Origin: Alternaria dauci
Lineage: Eukaryota > Ascomycota > Dothideomycetes > Pleosporales > Pleosporaceae
Length of the DNA: 64,000 nucleotides
Direction of reading: 5' to 3'
Assembly: GCF_042100115.1 (NCBI RefSeq)
Contig: NC_091281.1
Span: forward strand, 558,001 to 622,000
Shown here: one piece after another, positions 23,700-35,429 of the stretch
Layout: every line of letters begins with the position of its first letter
Numbering within the stretch: the first letter of the stretch is position 1
Made by a program: the position numbers and the translations under genes
The notes under the pieces: model-generated
Seen by the model: the letters and a program-made list of their open reading frames with translations, nothing else
Database searches by the model: none
Told to the model about the DNA's origin: nothing

Positions 23700-24983
23700 A
23701 TGCAACATTTCCTCGCGCATCAGCAGCAGCAGCAGTACGGCGACTGGCCCGCTCAGACGCACGCCCATCATCAGCAATCACAACACCATGTAGGCCAGCA
23801 CGGACAACACCAAGCGCAGGCCGCCCAGCTGCACGCCCAGCAACAAGCCCAGGCCGTCCAGGCGGCTGCCCAACGACAGTATCACCAACAACTCGCCGCC
23901 AATAATGGCACCACCATCCCCGGCAACAACGCCGTTCCCCGCGGGCCCGCCAACGACGTCCAGGCATCCGATATCGGAATGACGGAGGAGAACAGGCGCG
24001 TCTTGGAGTGGATAGCTCAGCTTATGAAGCCTGCTACGCGTGAAGCCGCTCTTTTGGAATTGAGCAAGAAGCGAGAGCAGGTACCAGAGCTGGCTCTGAT
24101 TCTCTGGCACTCTTTTGGTACGACAGCTGTATGATGGAGCGTGCGACAGGTTACTAACGACCCCAGGTGTCATGGCCTCCCTCCTCCAAGAGATCATCTC
24201 CGTCTACCCGCTGCTCAACCCGTCGCAATTGACCGCCGCTGCTTCAAATAGGGTTTGTAACGCTCTGGCGCTTCTCCAGTGTGTCGCGTCTCATACCGAA
24301 ACCCGTGGCTTGTTCTTGAGCGGTAGGTCATATACCAACTGTGCACTGAGGCGACGTGACTGATGTACCCGTAGCACATATCCCGCTCTTCCTTTACCCG
24401 TTCCTCAACACAACATCCAAGTCGCGGCCCTTCGAATACCTCCGTCTGACCTCTCTGGGTGTCATCGGAGCCCTTGTCAAGAATGACTCTTCCGAAGTCA
24501 TCAACTTCCTTCTAACCACTGAGATCATCCCGCTTTGTCTGCGTATCATGGAGACCGGTTCAGAGCTCAGCAAGACTGTAGCGATATTCATCGTCCAGAA
24601 GATCTTGTTGGATGACATCGGTCTTGCCTACATCTGTCAGACTTACGAACGCTTTTATGCTGTAGGCACCGTACTTAGTAACATGGTCAACCAGCTTGTG
24701 GAGCAGCAAACTGTCCGCCTGCTCAAGCACGTTGTGCGCTGCTTTCTCCGGTATGTTCCTCCTTTTTCCGTCTTTGATACATGTGGTTAACTTGAACAGC
24801 TTGAGCGACAACGCCCGTGCTCGTGAAGCGCTTCGACAGTGCCTGCCAGAGCCTCTTCGTGATGCCACATTCTCTTCAGTTCTTCGAGACGATGCGGCCA
24901 CGAAGCGCTGTCTTGCGCAACTCCTGATCAACCTTTCTGACAACGTCGTCGATCCCGCGAACAATCAGCAACTCATGCATTAG
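23700..24983 (+). CDS. CAF40: CAF40/CNOT9 (Rcd1), CCR4-NOT subunit
   Basis: Four exons (23700–24117, 24167–24322, 24375–24750, 24800–24983) give 377 residues. The first 90 residues are rich in Gln, His and Ala. From about residue 100 ([13 protein letters not shown]) on, the sequence is the highly conserved Rcd1 armadillo-repeat domain: [46 protein letters not shown] and [17 protein letters not shown]. It runs through [19 protein letters not shown] to the end. The protein is a scaffold in the CCR4-NOT deadenylase complex that controls mRNA decay and translation. All three introns are 49–52 bases and keep the frame. The poly-Gln stretch (CAG/CAA codons) may vary in length. Confidence 0.95.
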
Positions 24984-25732
24984 AGGGGCCGGCTGCGCGG
25001 CTTCCTACACTCAACATTGACAACCTGGCCGGGTCACTTCAGCCTTTTTGAATACCCCCTCTTCGCCTTCTGTGTATTTCTGGCTTCGGCTTTGCTTCAT
25101 TTTGCGCGGCAGCACGCGTGGACGACATACCCCCCAGTTCGATCGGATTTGGCTTACGAAAACGGTGCGGTTACGGCGTTAGGGTTTCTCACACGGGGTA
25201 CCCGTAGCAACACTGTTTCTTGCAGGTGCTACTTCCTTCACTTGCCTTGTTACTTTCTTCTAACACTCATGGTCATGGCGAGGAGTTTGCGGGCATTGCA
25301 TGGCGTAGTGCACTCATCAATGCACGGATTCTAGGAGGAAAAGCAAGTGTACTGTATTATATATCATTTTCTTCATGCATATGAGCAATGCCAGCGGGCT
25401 TTTAGAACGACGTCGTCTCGTATTGGAGACTTTCATGGTGGATGATATTGTGAGACATGTGTGATAGTAACAGTGAGCAAATCTGCAGATGTGCAATGCA
25501 CGTAAGTAAATATTGAGGGCCTGTTCGAAAGTCCCGAGTGCACCGCCCTGTGCTCCTCAATCGGGCGTTCTGCGCAACAGTCATACGCGCCAAAACGGCC
25601 TAGCGCGACCTTCGCTAGCGGCGTTCGCGGCCACAATACCTCAAATCCGCCGCCACTCTCTTCCTTTCTTCAACCACCACCGTACAGAGCCACCAAAGGA
25701 AACGATATCCTCTGGGAGACACATCAGCAAAC
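24984..25732. other. Intergenic region upstream of the uL1 gene
   Basis: About 750 bases. It contains a telomere-like TTAGGGTTT at 25179–25187 and no supported gene. The right part carries the ribosomal-protein promoter and 5' leader. Confidence 0.45.
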
Positions 25733-26437
25733 ATGTCGAAAATCTCTGTCGCCGGCGTTCGCACGAACGTGCAACAGCTCCTTGAGTACTCCAACGAGAC
25801 CAAGAAGAGGAACTTCCTCGAGACCGTCGAGCTCCAGATCGGCCTCAAGAACTACGACCCCCAGCGTGACAAGCGTTTCTCGGGAACCATCAAGCTCCCT
25901 ACCCTTCCCCGTCCCCGTAAGTAAATGTCAGCGTGCGAGCAGAAGAGCGCAGGCTAACAGACTCCAGGCATGAGCCTCTGCGTTCTTGGTGACCAGCACG
26001 ACATTGATCGTGCCAAGCACCATGGCGTCGACGCCATGAGCACCGACGACTTGAAGAAGCTCAACAAGAACAAGAAGCTCATCAAGAAGCTCGCCAAGAA
26101 GTACGACGCCTTCATCGCCTCCGACGCCCTCATCAAGCAGATTCCCCGTCTCCTCGGACCCGGTCTCTCCAAGGCCGGAAAGTTCCCCACTCCCGTCTCC
26201 CACGCCGAGGACCTCGCCAACAAGATGAACGAAGTCAAGTCCACCATCAAGTTCCAGTTGAAGAAGGTTCTGTGCATGGGTGTCGCTATCGGCAACGTTG
26301 GCATGACTGAGGACGAGTTGATTGGTAACATCATGTTGGCCATCAACTACCTCGTCTCTCTTCTTAAGAAGGGATGGCAGAACGTGGGCTCCTTGACCAT
26401 CAAGGCCACCATGAGCCCCCCCAAGCGCCTCTACTAG
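25733..26437 (+). CDS. RPL1: 60S ribosomal protein uL1 (L1/L10a)
   Basis: Exons 25733–25916 and 25968–26437 give 217 residues, the same length as yeast Rpl1. The sequence begins [10 protein letters not shown] and shows the family blocks [55 protein letters not shown] and [11 protein letters not shown], and it ends SPPKRLY. It forms the L1 stalk of the large ribosomal subunit, which helps move deacylated tRNA out of the E site. The intron (GTAAGT … CCAG, 51 bases) interrupts the PRPR|MSLC codon, in the same place where sequence similarity to yeast continues without a break. Codon use is strongly biased to C-ending codons (AAG, CTC, GTC), as expected for a highly expressed gene. Confidence 0.97.
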
Positions 26438-27591
26438 AGGGTTGGTCGTTACTTCTGCTGGGTTATGTCGTAGCGGGTTGTCGGAAGACGACTCGCTATG
26501 GATTACGATCTTACGGAATCTCGATGGAATGAAAACCGAACAATGGGTCTAGCTAGCTTAAATGCACGCATGAACCCGTTGCCATACCTACCCTTGCGTC
26601 TGTCTGTGCGTGCGTGACTGAATGTTGTCCTGTGAACTTGAATCACGTCTCTGAGCCTCCGCCTTTGAATTGAATTTGTCCCGTGCATCGGCACTGAGTC
26701 CTCGTCTTGAGCCTCTGCTACCCCAATGAAGGGTTACGTCCGGTCGTCTCTGTAATTCTCTGTCTCGCACGGCCACAACATGACGCTCCCAACCTCTCTT
26801 CCGCACGCTGCCCCACCGCCGAACTTTCCCAGCCCGCAGACTCTTTCAGCTCTGTGCGCGCCGCTGACTAACACTGCGTGCTAGCGTCTTGGCGTCATAT
26901 ACAAAACCGCGTCGCCCTCCGTCCCTCGTTTCCTTCCTCCATCATCAGTTGGTAATCTACATACCTAAAAAATCGTGGCTCCGCGAAAGCGGCTTGCTGA
27001 GAGTTATCCCCTTTTCTCCTGTGGATAGTTCTCCGTTCCCGGCCCCGTAGATTGATACCGCCTGCCTTTCCTACCAATTGCAATTATCCGTGAAAAGATG
27101 GATTGGAGTTGTGGGGTGGTGTGGGACATTTCTTTGTTTTTATAGTACATGGTGTCTTTTTTTCTTCTGAGTGAGATGTGCGGAAAGCTGTTGGCTGAAG
27201 GCTTGCGTGCTTCTTTGTTCTTGCTGAAGTGCTGAAGTGCTGCTTGGATGTCTCGCGCAGAGACTTTTCGGCGTTCTTTTGTGGGGCAGCACTGAGCATC
27301 GCGAACCTGTGGACGCCTGCAGCTCATGTACGATGGACCAGTCGCTCCCGTACGAAGTTCCTGTGTTCACTGCGACAATGTGTCGGTCTAGAGTGAGCGC
27401 TTTCTACTGCATACGACTTTGATGTTGGTCAAGTTGCAGTTTTAAGGCCACCGGAAAGCTGCCAGCATACCATGTCTTACACGCGTACGCCGTTGCTGCA
27501 TGCTCCAAACATGCAAGGAGAGAAGATTATATGCCATACTGAAATGCTGTCTATCTTTTGATATATACAGAGACCAACGACCAGGACTACT
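26438..27591. other. Convergent intergenic region, no supported gene
   Basis: About 1.15 kb between the convergent ends of the uL1 and MIX23 genes. Several short open frames occur on the minus strand, but none has a domain, and their composition is irregular. A T-rich segment lies at 27125–27175. Confidence 0.5.
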
Positions 27592-28235
27592 TCATCGGCG
27601 CTGCGTCTCTCTCCACTTGTCAAACGCCTCCTCGGCAGTCTCGTTGGTCATGCCACACCGTTCGCCCAGCATGCTCCACGTCCTCATTCGTATAATCTTC
27701 TCGACTGCCCTCTCGTTGCGCATCAGCATAGCCAAGCTCTCAGTTCTCGTTTCCTGTGGGAAATAACGTCCCGAGTATGGATCCAGCCGCTCATCAACAG
27801 TCCGTTCTCGTGCCTTGGAGTCCTCAATCTGCCGCAGTACACTATCCGGGTTGTCGGGATCTGGTGATGTCGCAACGCCTGCACAATAGTCCAATACATC
27901 TGATCGTACTGCCCAGCTTGGGAACAGCACTTTGTCTTTGAAGCCCTCACATTGTTCTGGTTCCAACGACCGTCCGTGGCCGGGTAACGGCAGCTGTCGT
28001 GTACTCGTGGATGTAGGATCGAAGCCTCGTTGCGCTGGTGTAAGGAGAGCGTTGAGGTTCTGTGTTATGGAGTCATCAATCGCGCCGCGTGATATACGGA
28101 GGAAGTCTGTTTCAGCCGGCTTGCGTATTAGTTAGTGAGCTGGCTAGCAAATCAGGTGGGGTGCTGACCTCGCAGTGCGGTTTCGTTGAAGCAGAATTGT
28201 GGTGTGAGGCGAGGTTGCGCAGAGGGTTTCGACAT
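27592..28235 (-). CDS. MIX23: MIX23 (caffeine-induced death protein 2) homologue
   Basis: Exons 28235–28169 and 28106–27592 give 193 residues. Family blocks are clear: FCFNETAL|RDFLRISRGAIDDSI, LEPEQCEGFKDKVLFPSW, RSDVLDYCAGVATSPD and RTESLAMLMRNERAVEKII, then TWSMLGERCG near the end. Conserved cysteines (FCFN, QCEG, YCAG, RCG) match those used for oxidative folding in the mitochondrial intermembrane space. Mix23 is known there as a Mia40 substrate that supports protein import. The intron (62 bases) splits the FCFNETALR|DFLR motif, as expected from the family alignment. The gene is divergent from DNA ligase CDC9, with 443 bases between start codons. Confidence 0.9.
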
Positions 28236-28678
28236 GTTGAGCGGCGGTGATGGCCGGGAGGGCGTTATAAAAGTAGACGGCTCCGAGCGTTTCCAGAAGT
28301 AGTTCGCCAGCTTGAACACAGTTGACAGTAGTAGACGAGGCGATTTGTAGGGTTGTGAAACTGTACGTGTCCAAAGTGATGATGCTCAAGATGCCGCCTA
28401 ATCCATGTCGGCTTAATGATGTCAGCAGTTTTTCCGTTCGACTTTCGCGTTTAGGCAGGCGCGTCGCGCTTTGAGCCAGCCCTGCCGCTTAGACCACCGT
28501 CTCAATCCATCTTCAGAGCATGGTCTTCCGCCTCAATGCTGCCTGCTGCCCCTTCACGCCGCGTTATAAATTGACGCTACTGCCTTCAGTTCGGTCATTG
28601 CAATCTTCATCCATCTTGCTGCGTCGCAATCACTCTCAACAGCGTGGCGGCGTACACGACATCTGCACGTTCGTAGCC
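28236..28678. promoter_or_regulatory. Divergent promoter, MIX23 / CDC9
   Basis: 443 bases between two start codons. It holds TTTCGCGT at 28443–28450, which on the other strand reads ACGCGAAA, and a CG-rich GGCGCGTCGCGC at 28458–28469. ACGCGAAA agrees with the MBF/SBF (Mbp1/Swi4–Swi6) G1/S site class, and DNA ligase I is a classic G1/S gene. Binding is inferred from the motif alone. Confidence 0.4.
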
Positions 28679-31507
28679 ATGGCTCCTAAGCAGGCTACTC
28701 TGGGGTACGTCAAGTCTTCCCAAACTACTCTAGGGTGCGGCGACAGCACCCGACTGTATCCATTGACATATTCTGTGATACTGACAGTGTGTCCGTAGAA
28801 AGTTTTTCGGAAAACCCAACGGTGACGCAACGAAGCAACAGTCGAAACTCTCCTTCTCCACAAGACCCAGGCCGGCAAAGAAAGAGGCAGAGACTAAGGA
28901 GGAGCCTGATTCATCGCCAGGGAATGCGAAAAAGGAGCAGAATGACGACGTCGATTCGGATGCAGAGGTCAGGGCACCGGTCAAGGAAGAGATAGAGGCA
29001 GACGACGACGCGATGGAAGTCGACAGCACAGCATCTGACACGGGAAAGAAGAGGCAAGTCAAGCAGGAAGAAGAGGAAGAGCCTGAAGAAGAGCCTCCGA
29101 CGAAACGCCAACGACGGAAAACCATTGAACAAAAGAACAGCCCAAAGAAAGCTTCTGCGAAGCCAAAGGCCGATAAAGCACCAGAAAAGGCGAAGAAGAG
29201 GGCTGCTAAACCGAAAGCTCCGACACCAGCAGATGACGATGAGGAAGTGTCGGCGCCAGCCAAGGCTGCAAAGGTCAAGAGCAAGGACGCGAAATCCTCA
29301 CCAGTGCCTGCGGACGATGATGCTGGATCAAGCAAGGAAGATGAGGACGAGCTGGTGAGCTCAGAGGAGGAACCGGAAGAGGTCAAGACCAAGGCGAGGA
29401 AGAAGGTTCAGGCTACTCTTTCGTCTAACACCAAAGATCCATATCCTGATTGGAAACCCGGTGAGCCAGTGCCATACGCCGCACTGTGCACAACATTCTC
29501 GAAAATCGAGATGACGACGAAACGTCTCGAGATCCTCGCCCACTGCTCACTCTTCCTCCGTCAAGTGTTACGATTAACTCCATCGGATATGCTACCGACT
29601 GTTATGCTTATGGTCAACAAACTCGCAGCCGACTATGCAGGCATCGAGTTAGGCATCGGTGAGTCTCTCATCATGAAGGCCATTTCTGAGAGTACTGGAC
29701 GGAACCTGCAACAGATCAAGAGCGATCAGAACGAGATCGGTGATCTAGGGCTCGTTGCGGCCAAGAGTCGCTCGAAACAACCCACCATGTTCAAGCCCAA
29801 GGCTTTAACTATAGAAGGAGTACGCAAGGGACTGATGGGGATTGCTACTATTGAAGGACAGGGAGCCCAGGGGCGCAAGGTCGACGGCATCAAGAAGCTC
29901 TTGTCAGCAGCCGATGCGCACAACGCTGGGAAGCATATCGATATTGAAAAGGACAAGGGTGGGCCTAGCGAGGCCAAGTTCATCGTGCGAACACTGGAGG
30001 GAAAGCTTCGGTTAGGTCTTGCTGAGAAGACTGTCGTGGTCGCCGTTGCGCAAGCTATGATATTCCATGAGATGTCTCAGGAGGGGAAGACGCCATCAAC
30101 AGCAGACTTGGGAAAGGCCGAAGCCATGCTGAAAACAGTCTACAGTGAGCTTCCCAGCTACGAAGTCATTATCCCCGCAATGCTCGAACATGGTATCATG
30201 AACCTACGAGAGAACTGTCGCCTACAGCCCGGTGTACCACTCAAGCCTATGTTGGCCAAACCTACAAAGTCCATTACAGAAGTGCTTGATCGCTTCGAAG
30301 GCAAAGACTTCACCTGCGAATACAAGTACGATGGTGAGCGGGCACAAATACACTTTGTTGCGCATGACGCAAGGCAAAACGATGCAAAGATGGAGTTGGC
30401 AACTATAGCTCCAAGCGCTGGCAAGAGTGACCGAGGTGTGGCGAATATCTTCTCTCGGAATTCTGAGGATCTATCGAAAAAGTACCCTGATATCCTCGCC
30501 AAGCTACCGACTTGGGTCAAGGAGGGTACAAAAAGCTTTGTTCTTGACTGTGAGACAGTGGCCTGGGACATGGTCGAGAAGAAAGTGTTGCCGTTCCAAC
30601 AGCTCATGACTCGAAAGAGGAAAGATGTCAAGGTTGAGGATGTGAAGGTCAAGGTCTGCGTCTTCGCTTTTGATATCCTCTACTTGAACGGCGAAGTAAG
30701 TGTTCCAGGCTTCGTTCCCTGTCGTATCAGTGCTAACATCCACAGGCCCTTGTGACCAAGTCCTTCCGTGAGCGTCGTGAACATCTTAACGAGGCGTTTG
30801 TACCTGTCGAAGGGGAATTCGCATTCGCCAAGTACGGTAACACCAACGAGTTGGAAGAGATTCAAACACTCCTTGAAGACTCTGTGAAGGAAGGCTGCGA
30901 AGGACTCATGGTAAAGATGTTGGACGGACCAGAGTCCTTCTACGAGCCATCCAAGCGCTCACAGAATTGGCTCAAAGTCAAGAAAGATTATCTTGCTGGC
31001 GTCGGTGACTCTCTGGATCTCGTCGTCCTAGGAGCGTACTACGGCAAGGGCAAGCGCACAAGCTGGTATGGTGCCTTCCTTCTCGCCTGCTACAATCCTT
31101 CGACCGAGAAGTACGAGACAGTATGTAACATCGGTACCGGTTTCTCTGAAGCGATTCTCGAAACCCTCCACAAGACACTATCCGAGATTGTGATCGACCG
31201 CCCCAAGCCCTTCTACACACATTCCACCGGCAACAAAGACCAGCCCGACGTCTGGTTCGAGCCGCGTTATGTCTGGGAAGTCAAAACGGCCGATCTGACT
31301 TTGTCACCGCGGTACAGGGCTGCTGCGGATGAGGTCTCTGGTGGTGGTAAGGGTGTCAGTTTGAGGTTCCCCAGGTTTATCAAGGAGAGGGATGACAAGA
31401 AGCCAGACCAGGCCAGCTCGAGCCGAATGATTGCTGAGATGTATCAGAGGCAGGAGAGTGTTAGTAAAAACAAGGGACCAAGTGCTGATGATGACTTTGA
31501 GTATTGA
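28679..31507 (+). CDS. CDC9: ATP-dependent DNA ligase I
   Basis: Exons 28679–28704, 28799–30695 and 30746–31507 give 894 residues. The tiny first exon plus exon 2 form MAPKQATLGKFFGKP, a PCNA-interacting box (QxxLxxFF) at the extreme N-terminus. A Lys/Glu-rich disordered region of about 200 residues follows, then the DNA-binding domain (from about PYAALCTTFSKIE). The adenylation domain carries motif I KYDGER with the lysine at 30324–30326. It continues into LKVKKDYL and the OB-fold domain. A C-terminal RYAL-like helix (SLRFPRFIKERDDKKPD) matches eukaryotic ligase I. The enzyme seals Okazaki fragments and completes excision repair in the nucleus. The second intron starts GTAAGT after LYLNGE and keeps the frame. 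Confidence 0.96.
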
Positions 31508-33664
31508 GGTAGTCGACGATTCGGGTTAAGCGCGACGAGGGATGGTGTTGCACGAGCACATGTCCAATCTCGTGACGAAGTTATTTTAGTATAGTAATGC
31601 CCAGTTTTCTCAGACGTTGGCTTGCGCCCTTTATGGAATTGTGCTTTTTTTTACCTCGGAAAAGAATGTGTGATGGCTACGTAGCAGCTGAAAACTGGGC
31701 AGTGTGCGGGGGTGCGATCTGCAGACTACAGAAGTACCGCCGCCAGAGGCTGAAAAAGCTCGTGTGCCCGTTAACCGGCTGTCCAAAGGTACTTATTGTG
31801 CATTTTATAAACAAATTAACAGAATTTATGACAATTTGTATCTCTGTCTGAGGTTTCACATACAACATCTGGAAGACAAGGATCTTTGTAGGCGTCCAAT
31901 GCGACGCGAATCTTGTGACGCTGTACTGTCATAGAATCGAAAGCGCAACCAAAATTGAGTTCATGGACAAGCTGAGTTGATTCGTGCTTGGTACCGACTA
32001 GTCCACTCGCACTGAGGTCCCCAAAAAGATTCTCAGGCTTGTACGAGAGACCCTGGACTACTCCGATAGCGACATGTGCGCAGCGACTTCCCACTGCGGG
32101 TCGCTGCGTCTGCATCTCCGGAGCCCGGATATCCTTCAAGTGGGAAACCGTTAGTGGCAGCTCACCCGTCTACCCACACACACCACAGTCCCCCCCCCGC
32201 AGCTGTAAGCAAAACCCGGCCCAGGGCCAGTTAGCAATGAGCGGCACAGACATCCGCTCTCCAACAAGCACTCATTCTGACGCAACATTGGGCTTTTTTA
32301 TTGGTTCCAGGCCCCCTTGTACCTATGCGATGTTGACGGCTTGCGCAGTCGTGTCTGCAATCTCCCTGTTGTACGTACGTACAAATCTCTTGGGAGGGGT
32401 CGGCATCTTTGATTACTCCGCGGAGCCTGGTGGCCGCTAGAATACAGGTAGAATGTCACTGCTTTTTTTGCTGTGAAGCAACTCTGATCATGGGCGGGGT
32501 TCCTAGAGTACCTAGGTAGTATTGGTTCGGGGCGGAATCCTTTGCAGGCAGGTCCATACGCAGGTGATGTTCTTCATGCATGAGCAAGATGCTGTAGTGG
32601 CAATATTGGCTTGTGTTCCTTGTATCTCGCTTGTTCATCATTGGAACGAAACTTGTCCCAATTTATTGTGCATACTGTTTTGTCGTTGTTCGTGTCACTG
32701 CTTGCGCAACCATTGGGTATTCCTCATTTGAGACTTGGACTCGAGCCAAAAAGTCTAGAACAACTCAGCTGTTGTCTGGTAGGATTCGTATTGAGGCTAA
32801 GAGAGGGCTAGACAGACATCGCTGAGGGAACAATACAAGTTTGTTGCATCTCATGCCGATTACTAGACAGTGGGAGCCCAAAGCCAGAGTGTTTATCCGG
32901 CGCAAGGAAGCTAGCCCTTGGGCCGACACTCTCTCTCCAGTACAACAAATCGCAGTACTGGATGCCAGTCGGCAATACAAACAAGACTCCCAACACCTAG
33001 CGCTGCCGAAGCCCACTATGACGCATCGGCTACCGTACCAGTAGAAGCTAACATGAAAGCATCGGAGATATTCACTAACTGCATCCCGCCCAAGTCGCAT
33101 TCCGACATGGCGTTTGAGTAGCAAGGCTAAACCATCCAGAGTAAAACCTTCGAGCCTTAGTACATCAGCAGCCGTACGTATGCAGGGTCCTAAAACCCTG
33201 TGGCGATAGCATGGTGCGTGCAACGCGATTGGCAGATGCCGTTAGCGGCTCTTCATCCATGCCGATCAAAGCTCGTTACGAGTTTAGGAAACTCGAATCG
33301 AGAGGCACGTCTGCTCTAAGAGGCGGAAGGTTGGGTAATCCTGATGTTTTGACTGAGCCAAGTTCTCAAACAAACTTAGTCGTATTACTTAATGGTGGAA
33401 GCGGAGATGAGTGCAGTTTTTTTGTCCTTTTCCCTCCTTCTGTGGTGGCCTGCAGTTCTACATACCCGTTGTCGCCCGTCCAGACTCTTTCTTTCTTGAT
33501 CACTTGACACTCTTTGCCAAGTTTGCATGCGACCCCCTTCTCCATGGTCTCCTAGAGGTTCATTCCAAGCCTTTGATTGAACCCAGCGTCTGGGAACGGC
33601 AGTCTGCTTCCGAGTTGCTTTCGAGATCAAAAGGGAACTTTACCCCAGTACTGTCTCGTGCGGC
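31508..33664. other. Gene-poor 2.1 kb region
   Basis: The stretch from the end of CDC9 to the small zinc-cluster gene holds only short, motif-free open frames on both strands. A minus-strand frame at 31816–32139 is the most protein-like, but I could not link it to any family. A C8 run lies at 32190–32198. No transposon ends are visible. Confidence 0.4.
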
Positions 33665-34238
33665 ATGCAACAGCAACAGCCAAACCAAGCTAGTCCCGCC
33701 GACAATGCTACGACACGCCCTCTGCGCCCTCTCCTCCCCGCAACTTCACCAAGAAACGAGGCTCCACCCACACAGTCGAAGCGAGCTCGCGTGCCTCTAG
33801 CTTGTGCAGCGTGCAGAAGTCGTAAAACTAAGGTATCGGGACCTATTACATGCATCAGAATCTTGTTTTAAGCGCCAACGAGAGCAGCCCTTCTGATTTA
33901 TTCAAAATATATAGTGTAACGGCGACCGGCCCAGTTGCAGTGAATGCGTGTCCCGTGACAGCCCTTGTCATTATTCCGAGACGGAGAGCACACAGACCAG
34001 ACGCAGACACATGTATCTCGAGGAGTTGTTCCAATTGCTCAAGAAGCTGCCGGAAGAGGAAGCGGGCGAGCTTCTAACAAGAATCAGAGCTGGCGTGGAA
34101 CCAAAAGAGATTGTGGACACTGTGAGACATGGTAACATGCTTGTACAATTTGCTTCGACAAAGTCAAGTAGTAGGGATAGCGTGTGCAGCATGGGCAGCG
34201 AGGCCGATGGCGGTGTCGGCAGCAGTGGTGGTAACTGA
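33665..34238 (+). CDS. Very short Zn2Cys6 DNA-binding protein
   Basis: Exons 33665–33832 and 33915–34238 give 163 residues. The binuclear zinc cluster CAACRSRKTK|CNGDRPSCSECVSRDSPC has all six cysteines with CX2CX6CX6CX2CX6 spacing, split exactly after KTK by an 82-base intron (donor GTATCG, acceptor ATATAG). The cluster is followed by a helical linker (YLEELFQLLKKLPEEEAGELLTRI). A Ser-rich tail comes next and then a stop. The usual 400–600 residue middle-homology region is absent. It may be a truncated copy of a larger regulator, or a further intron may start at GGTAACT near the stop. No second half could be recognised in the next 200 bases. Confidence 0.65.
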
Positions 34239-34442
34239 GGAAGCGGATTCAGGACCAACTGGCATGTGCCGGATTCAACATAGCAGAGTCCAGACCTAGC
34301 TGATCAACTGTTTGATCCGAGATGGCAACTATATCTGAGACCTGCAGAGGACTCCCTCCCAAAGCTATCTTATGCTTGGACCCGGTATATCACGTTCAAA
34401 GTGTCCAAAGCTGCTACTGATACGTTTTCATACGTACTAAGA

Positions 34443-35429
34443 TTACTCGTGTACAATTCCTTGGCCCCCGACGAGGTGGTCGCTGTCTGGGCGTCGGAAC
34501 AGATGGTCTTGGAGTTGTGCCCAAACGTATCTTTGGGGTGAGGTGCCGCCAGCTAATCCAAACGTGTTCTTCCAAATCAGATTCCTGTCCCAGTCATCCC
34601 TCGTCCACTCCCAGACGTCGTCTTCGAATAACAGTCTCAATTCAATCTCTTCGCTGTAGTACTGTACTTTGACTGTGAAGCCCTTTGCTCTCAGGCCATG
34701 ATAGGCACGGGCGACAAGTTCTAGCATGGCGGAATGATCCCTCCGTATGAAGTCGTCTTCTTGCCTGATTGCCAAGGTGACCACTCTGGTTCTGGTATTC
34801 AAATGTCGGCCATGCTCGTTGTGAGTAGTAACACGTTTGGTGTGTGGAATGTTCAGTAGAGCCGTGACACCGTCATTGAGTTCCTGGAGATAGTCGTCCC
34901 GTGTGTATGTGGTTCTATTTGTCGCGAGTGATCCTTGGTTTTGTATCTTGCTCTTGCGGATCTCGGCAAATTCGTCGTCGGTTAATGCATCACATTGAAA
35001 GTTCACCCGCAAATCCAAGTTCATTACCAACTCTTCCACCGTTATCCCTACCCCAAACACGTCCTTCTCTACAAAGTCCTCCATGGATGCATCGAGCAAT
35101 CCGCACTCAGCGACAGGGTTCCTCTCGCCGATTGGCCGCAGGTCTTTACCAACAGAGTCTTGAAGTTGTTTGAGAGCCTCTTTAGCGAAGATAGGGCCTA
35201 CAAAGCATTTGTCGATAAAGTGCGGAGGTCGGAGAGTCATCAGCGGTGTCCTGAGCCATTGTGACTTGTTGAGATCGTCGTCCTTGGAGAACCAAGGCTC
35301 GTCGAAGGAGTCCCACCAGTAAAGCAGACAGCGGCTCGGGTCGTGCTTGTTGTTCAGTTCCCACAGATGCATGTAGATGGTGTCCCGCAGTTCCCGGGGC
35401 AGTTGTAAAACTCGCGTGACAATCGCCAT
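34443..35429 (-). CDS. F-box-like protein of unknown function
   Basis: A single exon of 328 residues when started at the methionine of MAIVTRVLQLPRELRDTIY. That opening resembles the LPxELRDxIYxHL stretch of F-box-like proteins, which are numerous in Dothideomycetes. The remainder (LLYWWDSFDEPWFSKDD, RTPLMTLRPPHFIDKCFVGP, VVTLAIRQEDDF) has the style of these lineage-expanded families but no named domain. An upstream in-frame extension to 35666 exists, but it has a poor protein-like composition and probably is not translated. If it is a true F-box protein, it would link substrates to an SCF ubiquitin ligase; this is inferred from the N-terminal motif only. Confidence 0.6.
   Translation of the reverse strand: MAIVTRVLQLPRELRDTIYMHLWELNNKHDPSRCLLYWWDSFDEPWFSKDDDLNKSQWLRTPLMTLRPPHFIDKCFVGPIFAKEALKQLQDSVGKDLRPIGERNPVAECGLLDASMEDFVEKDVFGVGITVEELVMNLDLRVNFQCDALTDDEFAEIRKSKIQNQGSLATNRTTYTRDDYLQELNDGVTALLNIPHTKRVTTHNEHGRHLNTRTRVVTLAIRQEDDFIRRDHSAMLELVARAYHGLRAKGFTVKVQYYSEEIELRLLFEDDVWEWTRDDWDRNLIWKNTFGLAGGTSPQRYVWAQLQDHLFRRPDSDHLVGGQGIVHE

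Noticed and set aside
31816..32139. A 107-codon minus-strand frame in the gene-poor stretch after CDC9
   Set aside because: Some protein-like character, but no family, no start context and no supporting neighbour; kept only as a remark.
32765..33223. A 152-codon minus-strand frame
   Set aside because: Cys/Arg/Leu-rich without pattern; typical chance frame.
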